A stretch of DNA of 64,000 nucleotides, taken from NCBI GenBank assembly GCA_900314985.1, contig OMXL01000005.1, forward strand, positions 87,220 through 151,219, in the 5' to 3' direction. The stretch is from an uncultured Prevotellaceae bacterium (GTDB lineage Bacteria > Bacteroidota > Bacteroidia > Bacteroidales > Bacteroidaceae). The translations under genes were made by a program, and so were the position numbers. The notes under the pieces were generated by a model, which worked only from the letters and a program-made list of their open reading frames with translations, searched no databases and was not told the DNA's origin. Of this stretch, positions 9,911 through 18,115 are shown piece after piece; the stretch's first letter is position 1, and every line of letters begins with the position of its first letter.

Positions 9911-10216
9911 CTACTCGAACTCAAAGAGGGTGATGAAGCCTGTCAGCTTGAACACGTTCTTGATGTCGTCGTTAACACCACGCAGCACCACCTTGCTGCC
10001 CGTACTCTTGGCACCCTTCAGAATGCTGAGCAGGATGCGCAGACCACTGGAGGCAATATACTCCAGACCCGTACAGTCGATAATGACATCTTTGCCGTTA
10101 CTATTGTAGAGGGGTTTCAGCACCTCCTCAGCCTTTACAGCCGAGGGAGTGTCCATCTCTCCTACTAATGTGGCAACATACTTGCCGTCAATCTCTTCAA
10201 TCGTTGTTTTCATCAT
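9911..10216 (-). CDS. STAS-domain anti-anti-sigma-factor-like protein
   Basis: 101 residues covering one STAS domain of the SpoIIAA/RsbV type. The segment DCTGLEYIASSGLRIL (from ~residue 47) holds the serine that is reversibly phosphorylated in this family, within IASSG. The start MMKTT leaves a choice of two adjacent ATGs. In known partner-switch systems, a kinase of the RsbW type phosphorylates this serine and a PP2C phosphatase of the SpoIIE/RsbU type removes the phosphate; here the predicted phosphatase is the gene upstream and the kinase-like domain is fused to the exporter downstream. No sigma factor gene is visible in the window, so the usual output partner is either elsewhere or replaced by the exporter. 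Confidence 0.92.
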   Translation of the reverse strand: MMKTTIEEIDGKYVATLVGEMDTPSAVKAEEVLKPLYNSNGKDVIIDCTGLEYIASSGLRILLSILKGAKSTGSKVVLRGVNDDIKNVFKLTGFITLFEFE

Positions 10217-10220
10217 ATAT

Positions 10221-10252
10221 TTCTTAACTCTTAATTATTAACTCTTAACTTT
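10221..10252. repeat. Period-7 array between STAS and phosphatase genes
   Basis: Four to five units of the form CTCTTAA/TTATTAA with period 7, overlapping the last codons and stop of the phosphatase gene. Confidence 0.75.
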
Positions 10253-12012
10253 ATCGCCAGCATCGTCAGGTCGTCACTCTGCTCGGCGTCCTTCACAAAT
10301 CCGTGGACAGCATCAGTAACTGTCTCTAATATCTCTTGTGGTTGCTTGTCAGCACAACTGGCGAGCACAGTCTTCACACGCTCCAGTCCAAACTGCTTGT
10401 GGGCGCTGTTCATGGCCTCTGTCAGCCCGTCAGTATAGAGGAAGATGGTACTTCCTGGTGCAATCTGTGTCTCCTGTAAAGAATAGGTATAGTCGTCGAA
10501 CACGCCCACAGGCAGGTTCGGTTGTACTTCAAGGGCGGTAGCCAATTTTTCACTATTCACTATTCCCTTTTCACTTAGAATAACTGGTGCGTCGTGGCCT
10601 GCATCACAATAGCTCAGATGACCTGTCGGCAAGTCGAGCACACCAATAAACATGGTGACAAACATGTTGCTGTCGTTACCCTGACAGGCTGTCTCATTGA
10701 TGGTCTGCATGATGCTGGCAGGATTGCTCTCATGGGCTGCTGCCGAACGGAACAAGGCATGAGCTACAGCCATCAGCAAGGCCGAAGGAGCACCCTTGCC
10801 ACTCACGTCACCAATACAGAAGAACAGCTTTTCGTCGCGGACAAAATAATCATAGAGGTCGCCACCCACCTCACGGGCAGGTTTCAAGAAGCCTCTCACT
10901 TCCAACTTCTCTGACCCCTCGCCTCTCACATCTTCTTTGGGTAGCATGCTCTGTTGTATCTGGCTAGCCACTCGCAGCTCACCAGCAATACGATTCTTCT
11001 CGGCATTCACCTTACGCAGGCGTTCCAGATTGTGGAGCGTACGCCAGATGATAAATCCTAACAGCAACAGAATTGTCACTACCAACAGCTGCAGATGAAG
11101 ACGTGCACTACGAAGCGCGCCAAACACATCGCTGTCGTTTACTACATTGAGAAGCACCCATTTGGTCTTGCCACCAATAGGACTAAAGAAGACGTGTAGT
11201 TTCTCTCCTTCCTTATTTTGTAAAGTGACATAACCCTTCTGGTCGTCGTCAGCTTTCAGCGCCTTCAAAGCCATTCTGAAGGTGGCGTTGTCGTTACCTG
11301 CCAAGAGTTTGTTGCTGCCAGTCACCAGGAAACGACGTGTAGAGCGATAGGCTTTCCCTTCATTGATCAAGCCATTGAGCCAGTGGAGTGAGATGTCGGC
11401 ATCGACAACGGCAACAATTTTGCCCTGACTATCACGAACAGGCACTCCATAGGTGGTCACCCTCTCCTTGGCACCATCACTATCATCATAAGGTTCAGAC
11501 CAATGCCCCTTTCCCAGGGCTATGGGCGTAGTAAAAAATTCTGATTGCGTATAGTCGTGGCGCTCTGAGGCCAGCTGCAGCGATTCTATGCCACCTTCTT
11601 TTCTGTAGACGGCATACGGTTCAAACAGGCGTCCCTTCTGTGGGTACAAGTAGGGAATGCAACTGATGCTGCTACCCAAAATGTCGGGGTTATTGCTGAC
11701 CAGCTGACGCGTTAGCACAAACAAGTTGTCTGGGTCTTCCAGGTCGTCGCCAACCACCCACGCCATATTGTCGACCGTCGACTCCACCTGCGCCAGCTTG
11801 TTGCGTATGCTCATATATACCGCATTCATTTCGCGCTCCACCAACTGCTCCATGGTGTGCTGGATGATGTTCTCTGCAGTATAGTACATCACAGCCGTCG
11901 TCAACTGCAGCAACAGGGCCGCAACGATGATAACGGTCAGACCAATGTGAGCTCTCGCGAAGCCTCTTATCTTCTCCCACCAGCCTCCTTGAGTAATATC
12001 TTTGTTGAGCAT
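10231..12012 (-). CDS. Membrane-bound SpoIIE/RsbU-type PP2C phosphatase with extracytoplasmic sensor
   Basis: 593 residues from MLNKDITQGG. This start is preferred over an in-frame ATG at 12039 because that ATG would lie upstream of the probable transcription start (promoter 12029-12036). Residue ~25-47 is a membrane helix (VIIVAALLLQLTTAVMYY), followed by a ~240-residue periplasmic region resembling a dCache/PAS-like sensor (VPVRDSQGKIVAVVDADIS), a second helix (LLVVTILLLLGFIIW), a coiled linker, and a C-terminal SpoIIE domain with metal-binding segments EVGGDLYDYF, CIGDVSGKG, LYTDGLTEA and QSDDLTMLAI. The predicted role is to dephosphorylate the STAS protein encoded next, in answer to an external signal. 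Two short heptad arrays (10546-10577, 10891-10932) are translated in frame. First gene of the operon that ends in the NRPS. Confidence 0.93.
   Translation of the reverse strand: MLNKDITQGGWWEKIRGFARAHIGLTVIIVAALLLQLTTAVMYYTAENIIQHTMEQLVEREMNAVYMSIRNKLAQVESTVDNMAWVVGDDLEDPDNLFVLTRQLVSNNPDILGSSISCIPYLYPQKGRLFEPYAVYRKEGGIESLQLASERHDYTQSEFFTTPIALGKGHWSEPYDDSDGAKERVTTYGVPVRDSQGKIVAVVDADISLHWLNGLINEGKAYRSTRRFLVTGSNKLLAGNDNATFRMALKALKADDDQKGYVTLQNKEGEKLHVFFSPIGGKTKWVLLNVVNDSDVFGALRSARLHLQLLVVTILLLLGFIIWRTLHNLERLRKVNAEKNRIAGELRVASQIQQSMLPKEDVRGEGSEKLEVRGFLKPAREVGGDLYDYFVRDEKLFFCIGDVSGKGAPSALLMAVAHALFRSAAAHESNPASIMQTINETACQGNDSNMFVTMFIGVLDLPTGHLSYCDAGHDAPVILSEKGIVNSEKLATALEVQPNLPVGVFDDYTYSLQETQIAPGSTIFLYTDGLTEAMNSAHKQFGLERVKTVLASCADKQPQEILETVTDAVHGFVKDAEQSDDLTMLAIKLRVNN
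10546..10577. repeat. Period-7 array in the phosphatase gene
   Basis: Units TTCACTA/TTCCCTT/TTCACTT; translated SEKGIVNSEK. A weaker array stands at 10891-10932. Confidence 0.75.
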
Positions 12013-12028
12013 AATAGTTAATAGGCTA

Positions 12029-12036
12029 CAAAGATA
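12029..12036 (-). promoter_or_regulatory. -7 promoter element of the phosphatase-STAS-MATE-NRPS operon
   Basis: Minus strand TATCTTTG matches the Bacteroidota consensus TAnnTTTG. It sits 17 nt before the chosen ATG. No other such motif was noticed between the four genes. Confidence 0.7.
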
Positions 12037-12115
12037 CACATTTTTCTTATTTATTCATCAAAAATTCCCACAATTTTTAAAGAAAAGAGGCTTTATAGGA
12101 CTGCCACGCATTTGC

Positions 12116-14173
12116 TCATTGTTTCTTACTGATTCGTTTGGTTAAGCCGATAGCACCTGCTGGACAGACTAAGCGGCAGAGGTGACAGCCCACACACTTG
12201 GTACCCACCAGACGAGGAGTGCGAGTCTCATGGTCGAAGACGATGGCCTGATGACCACCATCGCTACATGAAATCTCACAGCGGCCGCAACCAATACACA
12301 GTTCCTTATCAAACTTAGGATAGATAATGGTATCGCGATCCAGGTGGTCGGGCTTCAGGAAGTTGGACAACTCTTCGCCAACGAGTTCACTCAGCTGACT
12401 GACACCACGCTTGGCCATATAGCGCTGCAGGCCGATGATGAGGTCGTCGACGATGCGATAGCCGTATTGCATGACAGCCGTGCAGACCTGCACATTGCTA
12501 CAACCCAACTGTATAAACTCCAGGGCATCGCGCCACGTCTCGATGCCACCGATACCGCTTAATTCAAACTTTAAACTTTGAACTTTAAACTTTGAACTGT
12601 TTTTCATCTGTGCCAATTCTAAGATGTAGCGCAGGGCAATAGGATGAACGGCACGACCTGAATAGCCAGAAACGGTGCGCTGGCCTGCCACCTCTGAATC
12701 GGCATCCATCGTCACACTCTTGATAGTGTTGATGGCCGAGATAGCATCGGCGCCAGCCTCCACACAAGCGGCAGCAGGCTCTGCGATATGGGTGATGTTG
12801 GGCGTCATCTTAGGAATGACGGGAATCTTTACGCTCTTCTTCACACAAGCTGTATAGGTCTTGACCAGTTCAGGACTCTGACCCACATCGCTACCCATGC
12901 CTTCATGTTTCATCTGCGGACACGAGAAGTTCAGTTCCACGGCATCGCAACCAGCCTCTTCGGCCATCTTTGCCAGCTTGATCCACTCTTCCTCCGTCTG
13001 TCCCATAATAGAAGCGACGACCACCTTCGTGGGGTAGTTCTTTTTCAGCTCGTGCAGGATGTTGAAGTCCATCTCCACAGGGTTCTCGCTCAACTGCTCC
13101 ATATTGCGGAAACCGTAGAAGTCGCCGTGCTTGGCATTGTTGTGCATAGCGTCGAAGCGAGGCGACACCTCTTTAATCTCCTGCAAACAGATGGTCTTAT
13201 AGAACACGCCTGCCCAGCCAGCATCGAAGGCACGAGCCACCATCTCGTAGTTGGTGCACACAGCCGAGGAGGCCAGGAAGAAGGGGTTCTCGCAGCGTAT
13301 TCCGCAGAAACCGATGGTGAGGTCAGGATAGGTACTGTCGTCCACATCCTCCTTATGAATGCTATGTACCAGCTCTTTGATGCGGATAGGCCAGTTATAG
13401 TGGATGCAGGCTTGCTCAGCACGCTCCAGGTCGGCATCGCTACAGTTCTCCACCCAGCGCAGGGCGGGCTTGTGGTTGTCGAAACGGATAGCGCGGATAG
13501 CTCGTGCTGGGTCGCCCGTCTGGCAGGCTTTGGTACAGGGAGCGTCCTGGCACAACAGACAGCGGCTGGCCTCTTCATAGACATTCACCTTCTTCAGTCT
13601 GAGACCTTTCAGCTTAATCTGGTTATTATCCAGCGACTCGATGATGGCCAGCGATTCGACGTGCTTAACACCAGCCTCAGCCAGCACCTTGCGACCACCC
13701 TGAAACTCCTTTTCGATGAGGAAACCCATGCCAACAAGTTCAGCACCAGCCTGTCTGCACAAGTCCAGAATGGCCACGCTCGTATTGCCATAAGCCAAGA
13801 AGTCATCAATGAACAATACACGGTCGTCGGGTCTCAGGTGTTCGCGACTAATCATCAGCGGACTGTCAACGTTTTTAGTAAACGAGTGTACCGTCGTGAC
13901 CAGCGAAGCACTCATCGTCGATGGCTTCTGCTTCTTGGCAAACACCACGGGCAACTCCATCAGATAGCCTAACATCACCGCTGGTGCTATGCCCGATGCC
14001 TCGACAGTCAGAATCTTTGTGGGTTTTTCAGCAGCAAAGCGGGTCATCAACTCTACCGCTACCTGCTTCATCAGATAGGGATCCATCTGATGGTTAATAA
14101 AACGGTCTACTTTCAGAATGCCACCGTCTAAGCTTTGGCCGTCCTGGATAATGCGATCAATCAATGATTTCAT
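12116..14173 (-). CDS. Fusion: xanthine phosphoribosyltransferase + [4Fe-4S] linker + PreA-like dihydropyrimidine dehydrogenase
   Basis: 685 residues from [10 protein letters not shown], where the Xpt family normally starts; an in-frame ATG nine codons upstream also exists. Residues ~1-190 are a Xpt-type PRTase with the PRPP loop [13 protein letters not shown]. Residues ~200-270 hold a GltD/PreT-type cluster site ([13 protein letters not shown]). Residues ~280-560 are a flavin barrel of the dihydroorotate dehydrogenase/PreA type ([57 protein letters not shown]). The C-terminus has two ferredoxin motifs ([22 protein letters not shown]). The FAD/NADPH part that PreT supplies in two-subunit enzymes is missing. 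A heptad array (12563-12599) inserts about 12 residues ([10 protein letters not shown]) in the barrel. Purine salvage and pyrimidine reduction in one chain is unusual; each domain call is firm, the joint function is not known. Confidence 0.9.
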   Translation of the reverse strand: MKSLIDRIIQDGQSLDGGILKVDRFINHQMDPYLMKQVAVELMTRFAAEKPTKILTVEASGIAPAVMLGYLMELPVVFAKKQKPSTMSASLVTTVHSFTKNVDSPLMISREHLRPDDRVLFIDDFLAYGNTSVAILDLCRQAGAELVGMGFLIEKEFQGGRKVLAEAGVKHVESLAIIESLDNNQIKLKGLRLKKVNVYEEASRCLLCQDAPCTKACQTGDPARAIRAIRFDNHKPALRWVENCSDADLERAEQACIHYNWPIRIKELVHSIHKEDVDDSTYPDLTIGFCGIRCENPFFLASSAVCTNYEMVARAFDAGWAGVFYKTICLQEIKEVSPRFDAMHNNAKHGDFYGFRNMEQLSENPVEMDFNILHELKKNYPTKVVVASIMGQTEEEWIKLAKMAEEAGCDAVELNFSCPQMKHEGMGSDVGQSPELVKTYTACVKKSVKIPVIPKMTPNITHIAEPAAACVEAGADAISAINTIKSVTMDADSEVAGQRTVSGYSGRAVHPIALRYILELAQMKNSSKFKVQSLKFELSGIGGIETWRDALEFIQLGCSNVQVCTAVMQYGYRIVDDLIIGLQRYMAKRGVSQLSELVGEELSNFLKPDHLDRDTIIYPKFDKELCIGCGRCEISCSDGGHQAIVFDHETRTPRLVGTKCVGCHLCRLVCPAGAIGLTKRISKKQ
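12563..12599. repeat. Period-7 array inside the PRTase-PreA fusion gene
   Basis: Five units alternating TTTAAAC and TTTGAAC; read in frame by the gene. Confidence 0.85.
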
Positions 14174-14244
14174 AAACGGATATTTATAGCAGTTGCACAC
14201 CTTTAGGTGATTGGTTACTAATTAGATATTGGTCTCTTTGTGTG

Positions 14245-14252
14245 CAAAGATA
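14245..14252 (-). promoter_or_regulatory. -7 promoter element for the PRTase-PreA fusion
   Basis: TATCTTTG on the minus strand, 72 nt before the chosen start. The leader contains a small hairpin (CACCTAAAGGTG); no purine riboswitch core was recognised. Confidence 0.6.
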
Positions 14253-14374
14253 TACATTCTTTTCAAAAAGACAAAATAATTCCTAGGAAAAAACATCACA
14301 AGAGCCCCGTTACAGAAGAAATAGCAAGAAAAAAGGGTTCACCGTCACGCGCAAACCATTGATATATTGTACAA

Positions 14375-14995
14375 TTACTCGGAGACTCCACGTTTTATAT
14401 ATTGAAAACGGTCAAAGTCCTTAAATCCCATGGTCTGCAACTGTTGTTGGCTACATGCCATATCCTGCTCCGTATTAAAGTCTGGGATATGAGGCAGTCG
14501 GATAGTAACCTTATTAGTATCCACATGGGCAGCTAACCAACGGAGATTTCCGATGACACGACGATTCGACTTGCTGGTATAGCGGTGGTAGATGTCTGGA
14601 TTCATGTCCTTCACGTCTATATAGTAGTGGTCCACGTAGGGAGCCACAGCTTCCAAGTGGCGACGTTCGACATTCAGCGATGTCTCCACATAAATATGCC
14701 ATTCCATCGGGCACAACTTGCAAAAATCGACGATTCCATCGCTACGCAACAACGGTTCACCGCCTCCAAAAACAACACCACCACCTGTTGCCTTGTAATA
14801 GAGATCATCCACCATCACCTCGTCGAGAATCTGCTGCACATCCATCTGGCACCAGACGCCTTCAGCCTTGAGGCACTGTGCATTAAGACAGTACTTACAG
14901 CGCAACGGACAGCTATGAAAGGCTACGAGGGTGGTCACGCCCTGTCCGTCAGTAGCCAGTCGGTGACGACAAATACCGATTAATGGGAGTTTCAT
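14375..14995 (-). CDS. Small radical SAM protein, activating-enzyme type
   Basis: 206 residues. The motif HSCPLRCKYC (C-x3-C-x2-C, residues ~28-37) binds the SAM-linked [4Fe-4S] cluster, and GGGVVFGGGEPLL is the SAM-binding GGE segment. The length and the form of the motif resemble pyruvate-formate-lyase- or anaerobic-RNR-activating enzymes, but no glycyl-radical enzyme is adjacent. It overlaps the stop of the upstream TonB-domain gene by 4 nt (ATGA), so the two are translationally coupled. That partner has a cluster of four cysteines near its N-terminus, which makes a modification or redox link to the radical SAM enzyme possible; this is inference. Confidence 0.85.
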   Translation of the reverse strand: MKLPLIGICRHRLATDGQGVTTLVAFHSCPLRCKYCLNAQCLKAEGVWCQMDVQQILDEVMVDDLYYKATGGGVVFGGGEPLLRSDGIVDFCKLCPMEWHIYVETSLNVERRHLEAVAPYVDHYYIDVKDMNPDIYHRYTSKSNRRVIGNLRWLAAHVDTNKVTIRLPHIPDFNTEQDMACSQQQLQTMGFKDFDRFQYIKRGVSE

Positions 14996-15813
14996 TGTAA
15001 TTTGAAAGAAACTGGGATTGTATATTTTGTTCTGACTGATTTACCATTCTGCTTGCCAGGAAGCCATTTGGGCATACCGTTCACTACTCGTAGTGCTTCC
15101 TCGTCAAGAGACGGATAGACACTCTTCACGACTTTGGATTCTGTGATGCTACCATCCCTTTCCACCACAAAGGAAACGACAACCCGTCCTTGAACACAGG
15201 TTTCCTCACAATCCTCTGGATAGTGCATATTCTCTTTCAGATAATCGAACAACGCCTGAGTACCGCCAGGGAACGAAGGCATCTGCTCTACCACATCGCC
15301 AAAGATTTCTTCTGGTACTTGCCCCACAGGAATGACATCTACCGCCCCCTTCATTACTTCGGTGTATGCAGTATCTACCTCTTCTTTCTTAGGGGAAGCC
15401 TTGAACTTGGCCGTCCTAATCTTTGCAGTTGGTTGCCGCTTCTCCACAATCACGCAGTCCTCAGGCGAGCGATAATCGATATCACCAGTAAGATGTGTAT
15501 CAGATTCTGTCACAACTTTACCTACAATCAGAGAATCCTTTTCCACTTCTTTCACTTCTTTTGCCTTGTCACCGCAAGCAGACAAGGCAGACAGGCCTGC
15601 AGAAATGCCGACGAGAGTTACCGCCCTACCCAACTGCTTGCGAATATCCAGCTGTCGTTCGATATACCTGACTTCTGCCTCGCAGGCAGGACACGTACCT
15701 CGACACTCACCTATATGATGACACTCACGTGGTTCATACATAATCTCATTGGCCTCAGCTATCTGCTTTCGAATAGTCTTCAGCACATTACAAATAGATT
15801 TACCTCTTGTCAT
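14992..15813 (-). CDS. TonB-domain protein with cytoplasmic cysteine motif
   Basis: 273 residues. The N-terminal ~60 residues hold a Zn-ribbon-like CHHIGECRGTCPACEAE (four cysteines), then one hydrophobic segment (AVTLVGISAGLSALSAC, ~85-101). It is followed by an acidic linker and a TonB C-terminal domain (~175-273) with DVVEQMPSFPGG, QGRVVVSFVVERDGS and WLPGKQNGKSV. The C-terminal 100 residues closely resemble those of the tonB gene at 46562-47392. Domain order suggests cytoplasmic cysteine motif, one membrane pass, and a periplasmic TonB domain. The small radical SAM gene is coupled downstream. The cysteine motif occurs in a set of Bacteroidota TonB-like proteins, as far as I recall; its function is unknown to me. 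Confidence 0.85.
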   Translation of the reverse strand: MTRGKSICNVLKTIRKQIAEANEIMYEPRECHHIGECRGTCPACEAEVRYIERQLDIRKQLGRAVTLVGISAGLSALSACGDKAKEVKEVEKDSLIVGKVVTESDTHLTGDIDYRSPEDCVIVEKRQPTAKIRTAKFKASPKKEEVDTAYTEVMKGAVDVIPVGQVPEEIFGDVVEQMPSFPGGTQALFDYLKENMHYPEDCEETCVQGRVVVSFVVERDGSITESKVVKSVYPSLDEEALRVVNGMPKWLPGKQNGKSVRTKYTIPVSFKLQ

Positions 15814-15842
15814 AATTCAACTACTTTTATGATTTGATGATG

Positions 15843-15850
15843 CAAAGATA
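15843..15850 (-). promoter_or_regulatory. -7 promoter element for the TonB/radical SAM pair
   Basis: TATCTTTG on the minus strand, about 30 nt before the ATG. Confidence 0.6.
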
Positions 15851-15963
15851 CTAAACAGAATCCGCTTTGTCAAGAGGCAATATATGATTGACACATATTA
15901 AAACAACCAAGACACTATAAATCAGGTAGATAGCTAATCTACCAATAGCCAGATTGACACATC

Positions 15964-16068
15964 TGTAATACAGACACAGGATAAGCTAATACAGATACGG
16001 CTTAGCCTAATACAGATCTAGAACAAGCTAATACAGAACTGGGACAGGCTAATACAGAAACGGGATAA
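15964..16068. repeat. 21-bp tandem repeat, five units
   Basis: Five consecutive 21-bp units, each with core TAATACAGA; units begin at 15964, 15985, 16006, 16027 and 16048. They lie in the 446-bp gap between the TonB gene and the next plus-strand gene. The rest of the gap has C-rich sequence (16078-16110) and an imperfect palindrome around 16160-16190 (GGTACC flanked by CCCC/GGGG) but no gene that I can see. Confidence 0.85.
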
Positions 16069-16247
16069 GCAAAAAAGTCCCCCATTCCCCCTTCCCCTTT
16101 ATTTACTGGGCTTCCAGCGTGTGGAGTCTATTCTAAGACCTACCCCAGACCTAACCAAGAGGTACCCCCATGGGGGAGTCTATGGTACCTCTTGATTACA
16201 TATATGTTAATAGGTGGCAACCATTTGGCTGTTTGTTGGAAATATTG

Positions 16248-16255
16248 TACCTTTG
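16248..16255 (+). promoter_or_regulatory. Promoter with -33 TTTG and -7 TACCTTTG
   Basis: TACCTTTG with TTTG at 16224-16227, 20 nt apart, the classical Bacteroidota spacing; 41 nt before the downstream ATG. Confidence 0.7.
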
Positions 16256-16296
16256 CAAAGAATCATTCATAAACCCAGAGAATCAAAACAACAGTT

Positions 16297-16893
16297 ATGT
16301 CACAACTATTATCTATTCTTGCCTTTGCCTTTTCATTTTTCGTATGCAGTGCGATCTATACCATTGTGTATCGGAGACGGCAGAAGAAAGCGAAGGAGAC
16401 ACTCGCAGCAGACAAGCCCATGCTGGATGACACCAGCTACATACAAGAGGTACAGCATCTGTCTGGACAGGTGGGCTTTGTGGTGTGGCAGCAATATGAC
16501 ATCCTGTTGGCCACTCAGCCATACGACTGGTGGACGATGGTTGATTGGGCCAACTATGTGGAGGCAGAAGAATTGGATAGTCTTGACAGCCTAAGGATTG
16601 GGGCGCCTGGTCAAGAAGAAACAGAACTCGTCCACGTCTACAACCAGAACAAAGTGGGGCTGAAAAACTTCGACAGGCTGAAAGAAGAATATGGTTCGCT
16701 GAGCATTGCCGGACATAGCCGCACATTGAACGACGATGTGCAGATTGTGTGGTTCAACCAGTCGAGGGCACTGAGAATCTTCACGCATATTGATAACGAG
16801 GCAGTCATCACAAGATATGCTGAGACGCTAATCAGGAGGACCTTCGGCACGCCCGATGCCATGCGACCAGCTAAACCCGTTACTCTGCAGTAA
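16297..16893 (+). CDS. Uncharacterised single-pass membrane protein
   Basis: 198 residues. Residues ~3-24 (LLSILAFAFSFFVCSAIYTIVY) form one membrane helix, followed by a basic patch (RRRQKK) and a soluble ~165-residue domain rich in Trp and acidic residues (VVWQQYDILL, WWTMVDWANYVEAEE). By the positive-inside rule the soluble part is cytoplasmic. I do not recognise the family. It has its own good promoter and no operon partner: the next gene also has its own promoter. The start is supported by the hydrophobic helix right after it and the distance from the promoter. Confidence 0.75.
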   Translation: MSQLLSILAFAFSFFVCSAIYTIVYRRRQKKAKETLAADKPMLDDTSYIQEVQHLSGQVGFVVWQQYDILLATQPYDWWTMVDWANYVEAEELDSLDSLRIGAPGQEETELVHVYNQNKVGLKNFDRLKEEYGSLSIAGHSRTLNDDVQIVWFNQSRALRIFTHIDNEAVITRYAETLIRRTFGTPDAMRPAKPVTLQ

Positions 16894-17002
16894 ATAAGCT
16901 AAATATCACATAATTAGCACAATAAGTGGGGCAGAAGTGTTAAAATACACAAAACAAACTTAAACAATATGCGTAAAAAATACAATATTAAATAATAATT
17001 AC

Positions 17003-17010
17003 TACCTTTG
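17003..17010 (+). promoter_or_regulatory. -7 promoter element for the M23 peptidase gene
   Basis: TACCTTTG, 54 nt before the ATG. Confidence 0.65.
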
Positions 17011-17064
17011 CAGCGTTCTATTTCCGTATAGAATTGAAAATCAACAAGAACTAAAACAATTATA

Positions 17065-18000
17065 ATGCAGAAATTTAAGACACTTGCAATACTGACAATA
17101 GCTACCATTTGTTCTCTCCCGATGATGGGACAAGACCTCTTAGCTCGTCAGGCCCCCATAGACCGCAAGATGAAAGCCGTTGACAGCGTAGCGCTGCAGC
17201 GACTGATATTCACAGAAAATTATGAATCACCCGCTGAGGACCTCTACGAGGACTGGAGCAACAAATATGCACACCACGAAACGGCGCTGCCCGACTCTTT
17301 CCGTATCTCACTGAAAGACTTCTGCATGCCTACCACCAGTCGTGTGCTGACCAGCAACTTTGGTGCTCGTTGGGGACGCCAGCATAAGGGTTTGGACATC
17401 AAGGTATATATTGGCGACACCATCCGTGCAGCCTTCTCTGGTAAGGTACGCATAGTACGCTACGAGCGTCGCGGCTACGGTAAGTATGTTGTTATCCGCC
17501 ACCATAATGGTCTGGAGACTATCTACGGTCACCTGTCAGCCCAGCTGGTAGAGGAAGATCAGGAGGTACGTGCCGGTGAGCCTATCGGCTTGGGTGGTAA
17601 CACTGGTCGTAGCACTGGTTCACACCTGCACTTCGAGACACGCCTCTGTGGTGTAGCCCTGAACCCAGCCCTGATGTTCGACTTCCGCAATCAGGACGTT
17701 GTCGATGACTACTATATGTTCCACAGAGACAGCTACCAGCGCGAGTCAGCCGTTGCCAACCGTCTGCGCGGTGTAGGTGGCAGCACCTTCGGCGGCGACG
17801 AGGACGAGGAGGTTGAGTTGGCATCAGCTGCCCCTGTAGCAAGCTATCAGAAGGAGTCACGCTTCCACAAGGTAAAGAAGGGCGAAACGCTCTATTCTAT
17901 CGCTAAGCGTCGTGGTACTACGGTGAACGCCATCATGAAGCTGAATCACCTAAAGAACAATACGAAGTTGAAGCCCGGACAGATTCTGAAGTTCAACTAA
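17065..18000 (+). CDS. Secreted M23 metallopeptidase with LysM domain
   Basis: 311 residues. A signal peptide (MQKFKTLAILTIATICSLPMMG) precedes a ~90-residue spacer, an M23 endopeptidase domain (~95-225) with the zinc ligands in HKGLDIK and HLHFET, and a C-terminal LysM module (~265-310: HKVKKGETLYSIAKRRGT ... LKPGQILKF). Such enzymes cut or bind peptidoglycan in the periplasm and act in growth, division or activation of amidases. The order M23 then LysM is the reverse of the E. coli NlpD/EnvC pattern, but common in Bacteroidota. A stem-loop terminator follows directly. It converges on rodA of the cell-shape operon. Confidence 0.93.
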   Translation: MQKFKTLAILTIATICSLPMMGQDLLARQAPIDRKMKAVDSVALQRLIFTENYESPAEDLYEDWSNKYAHHETALPDSFRISLKDFCMPTTSRVLTSNFGARWGRQHKGLDIKVYIGDTIRAAFSGKVRIVRYERRGYGKYVVIRHHNGLETIYGHLSAQLVEEDQEVRAGEPIGLGGNTGRSTGSHLHFETRLCGVALNPALMFDFRNQDVVDDYYMFHRDSYQRESAVANRLRGVGGSTFGGDEDEEVELASAAPVASYQKESRFHKVKKGETLYSIAKRRGTTVNAIMKLNHLKNNTKLKPGQILKFN

Positions 18001-18019
18001 GAAATAATAAGAACAATAT

Positions 18020-18050
18020 AAATGAGCGAGGCAATGCCCCGCTCATTTAT
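18020..18050. terminator. Intrinsic terminator after the M23 gene
   Basis: Nine-bp stem AAATGAGCG/CGCTCATTT with an 11-nt loop, then a T-rich run. Confidence 0.8.
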
Positions 18051-18054
18051 TTTA

Positions 18055-18104
18055 TTTCGATGCTTCGATGTTTCGAAATTTCGAAGTTTCGATGTTTCGA
18101 AGCA
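18055..18104. repeat. Period-8 array of TTTCGATG/TTTCGAAG units
   Basis: Six units of period 8 between two convergent genes. A related period-8 array is translated inside the NRPS at 4740-4778. Confidence 0.85.
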
Positions 18105-18115
18105 CCTAAGAATCT

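Noticed and set aside
10231-12039. Longer start of the phosphatase at 12039
   Set aside because: It would lie upstream of the likely transcription start set by the motif at 12029-12036.
12788-13972. 394-codon plus-strand frame opposite the PRTase-PreA fusion
   Set aside because: Antisense shadow; no recognisable domain, while the minus strand has complete catalytic motifs.
14201-14374. Purine riboswitch ahead of the Xpt fusion
   Set aside because: No conserved aptamer core; only one small hairpin in a short leader.
15964-16068. CRISPR array
   Set aside because: Units are directly adjacent 21-mers with no spacers, and no cas genes are near.
18055-18104. CRISPR-like or phase-variation tract
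   Set aside because: Period-8 array lies between two convergent genes after a terminator, not in a promoter or reading frame.
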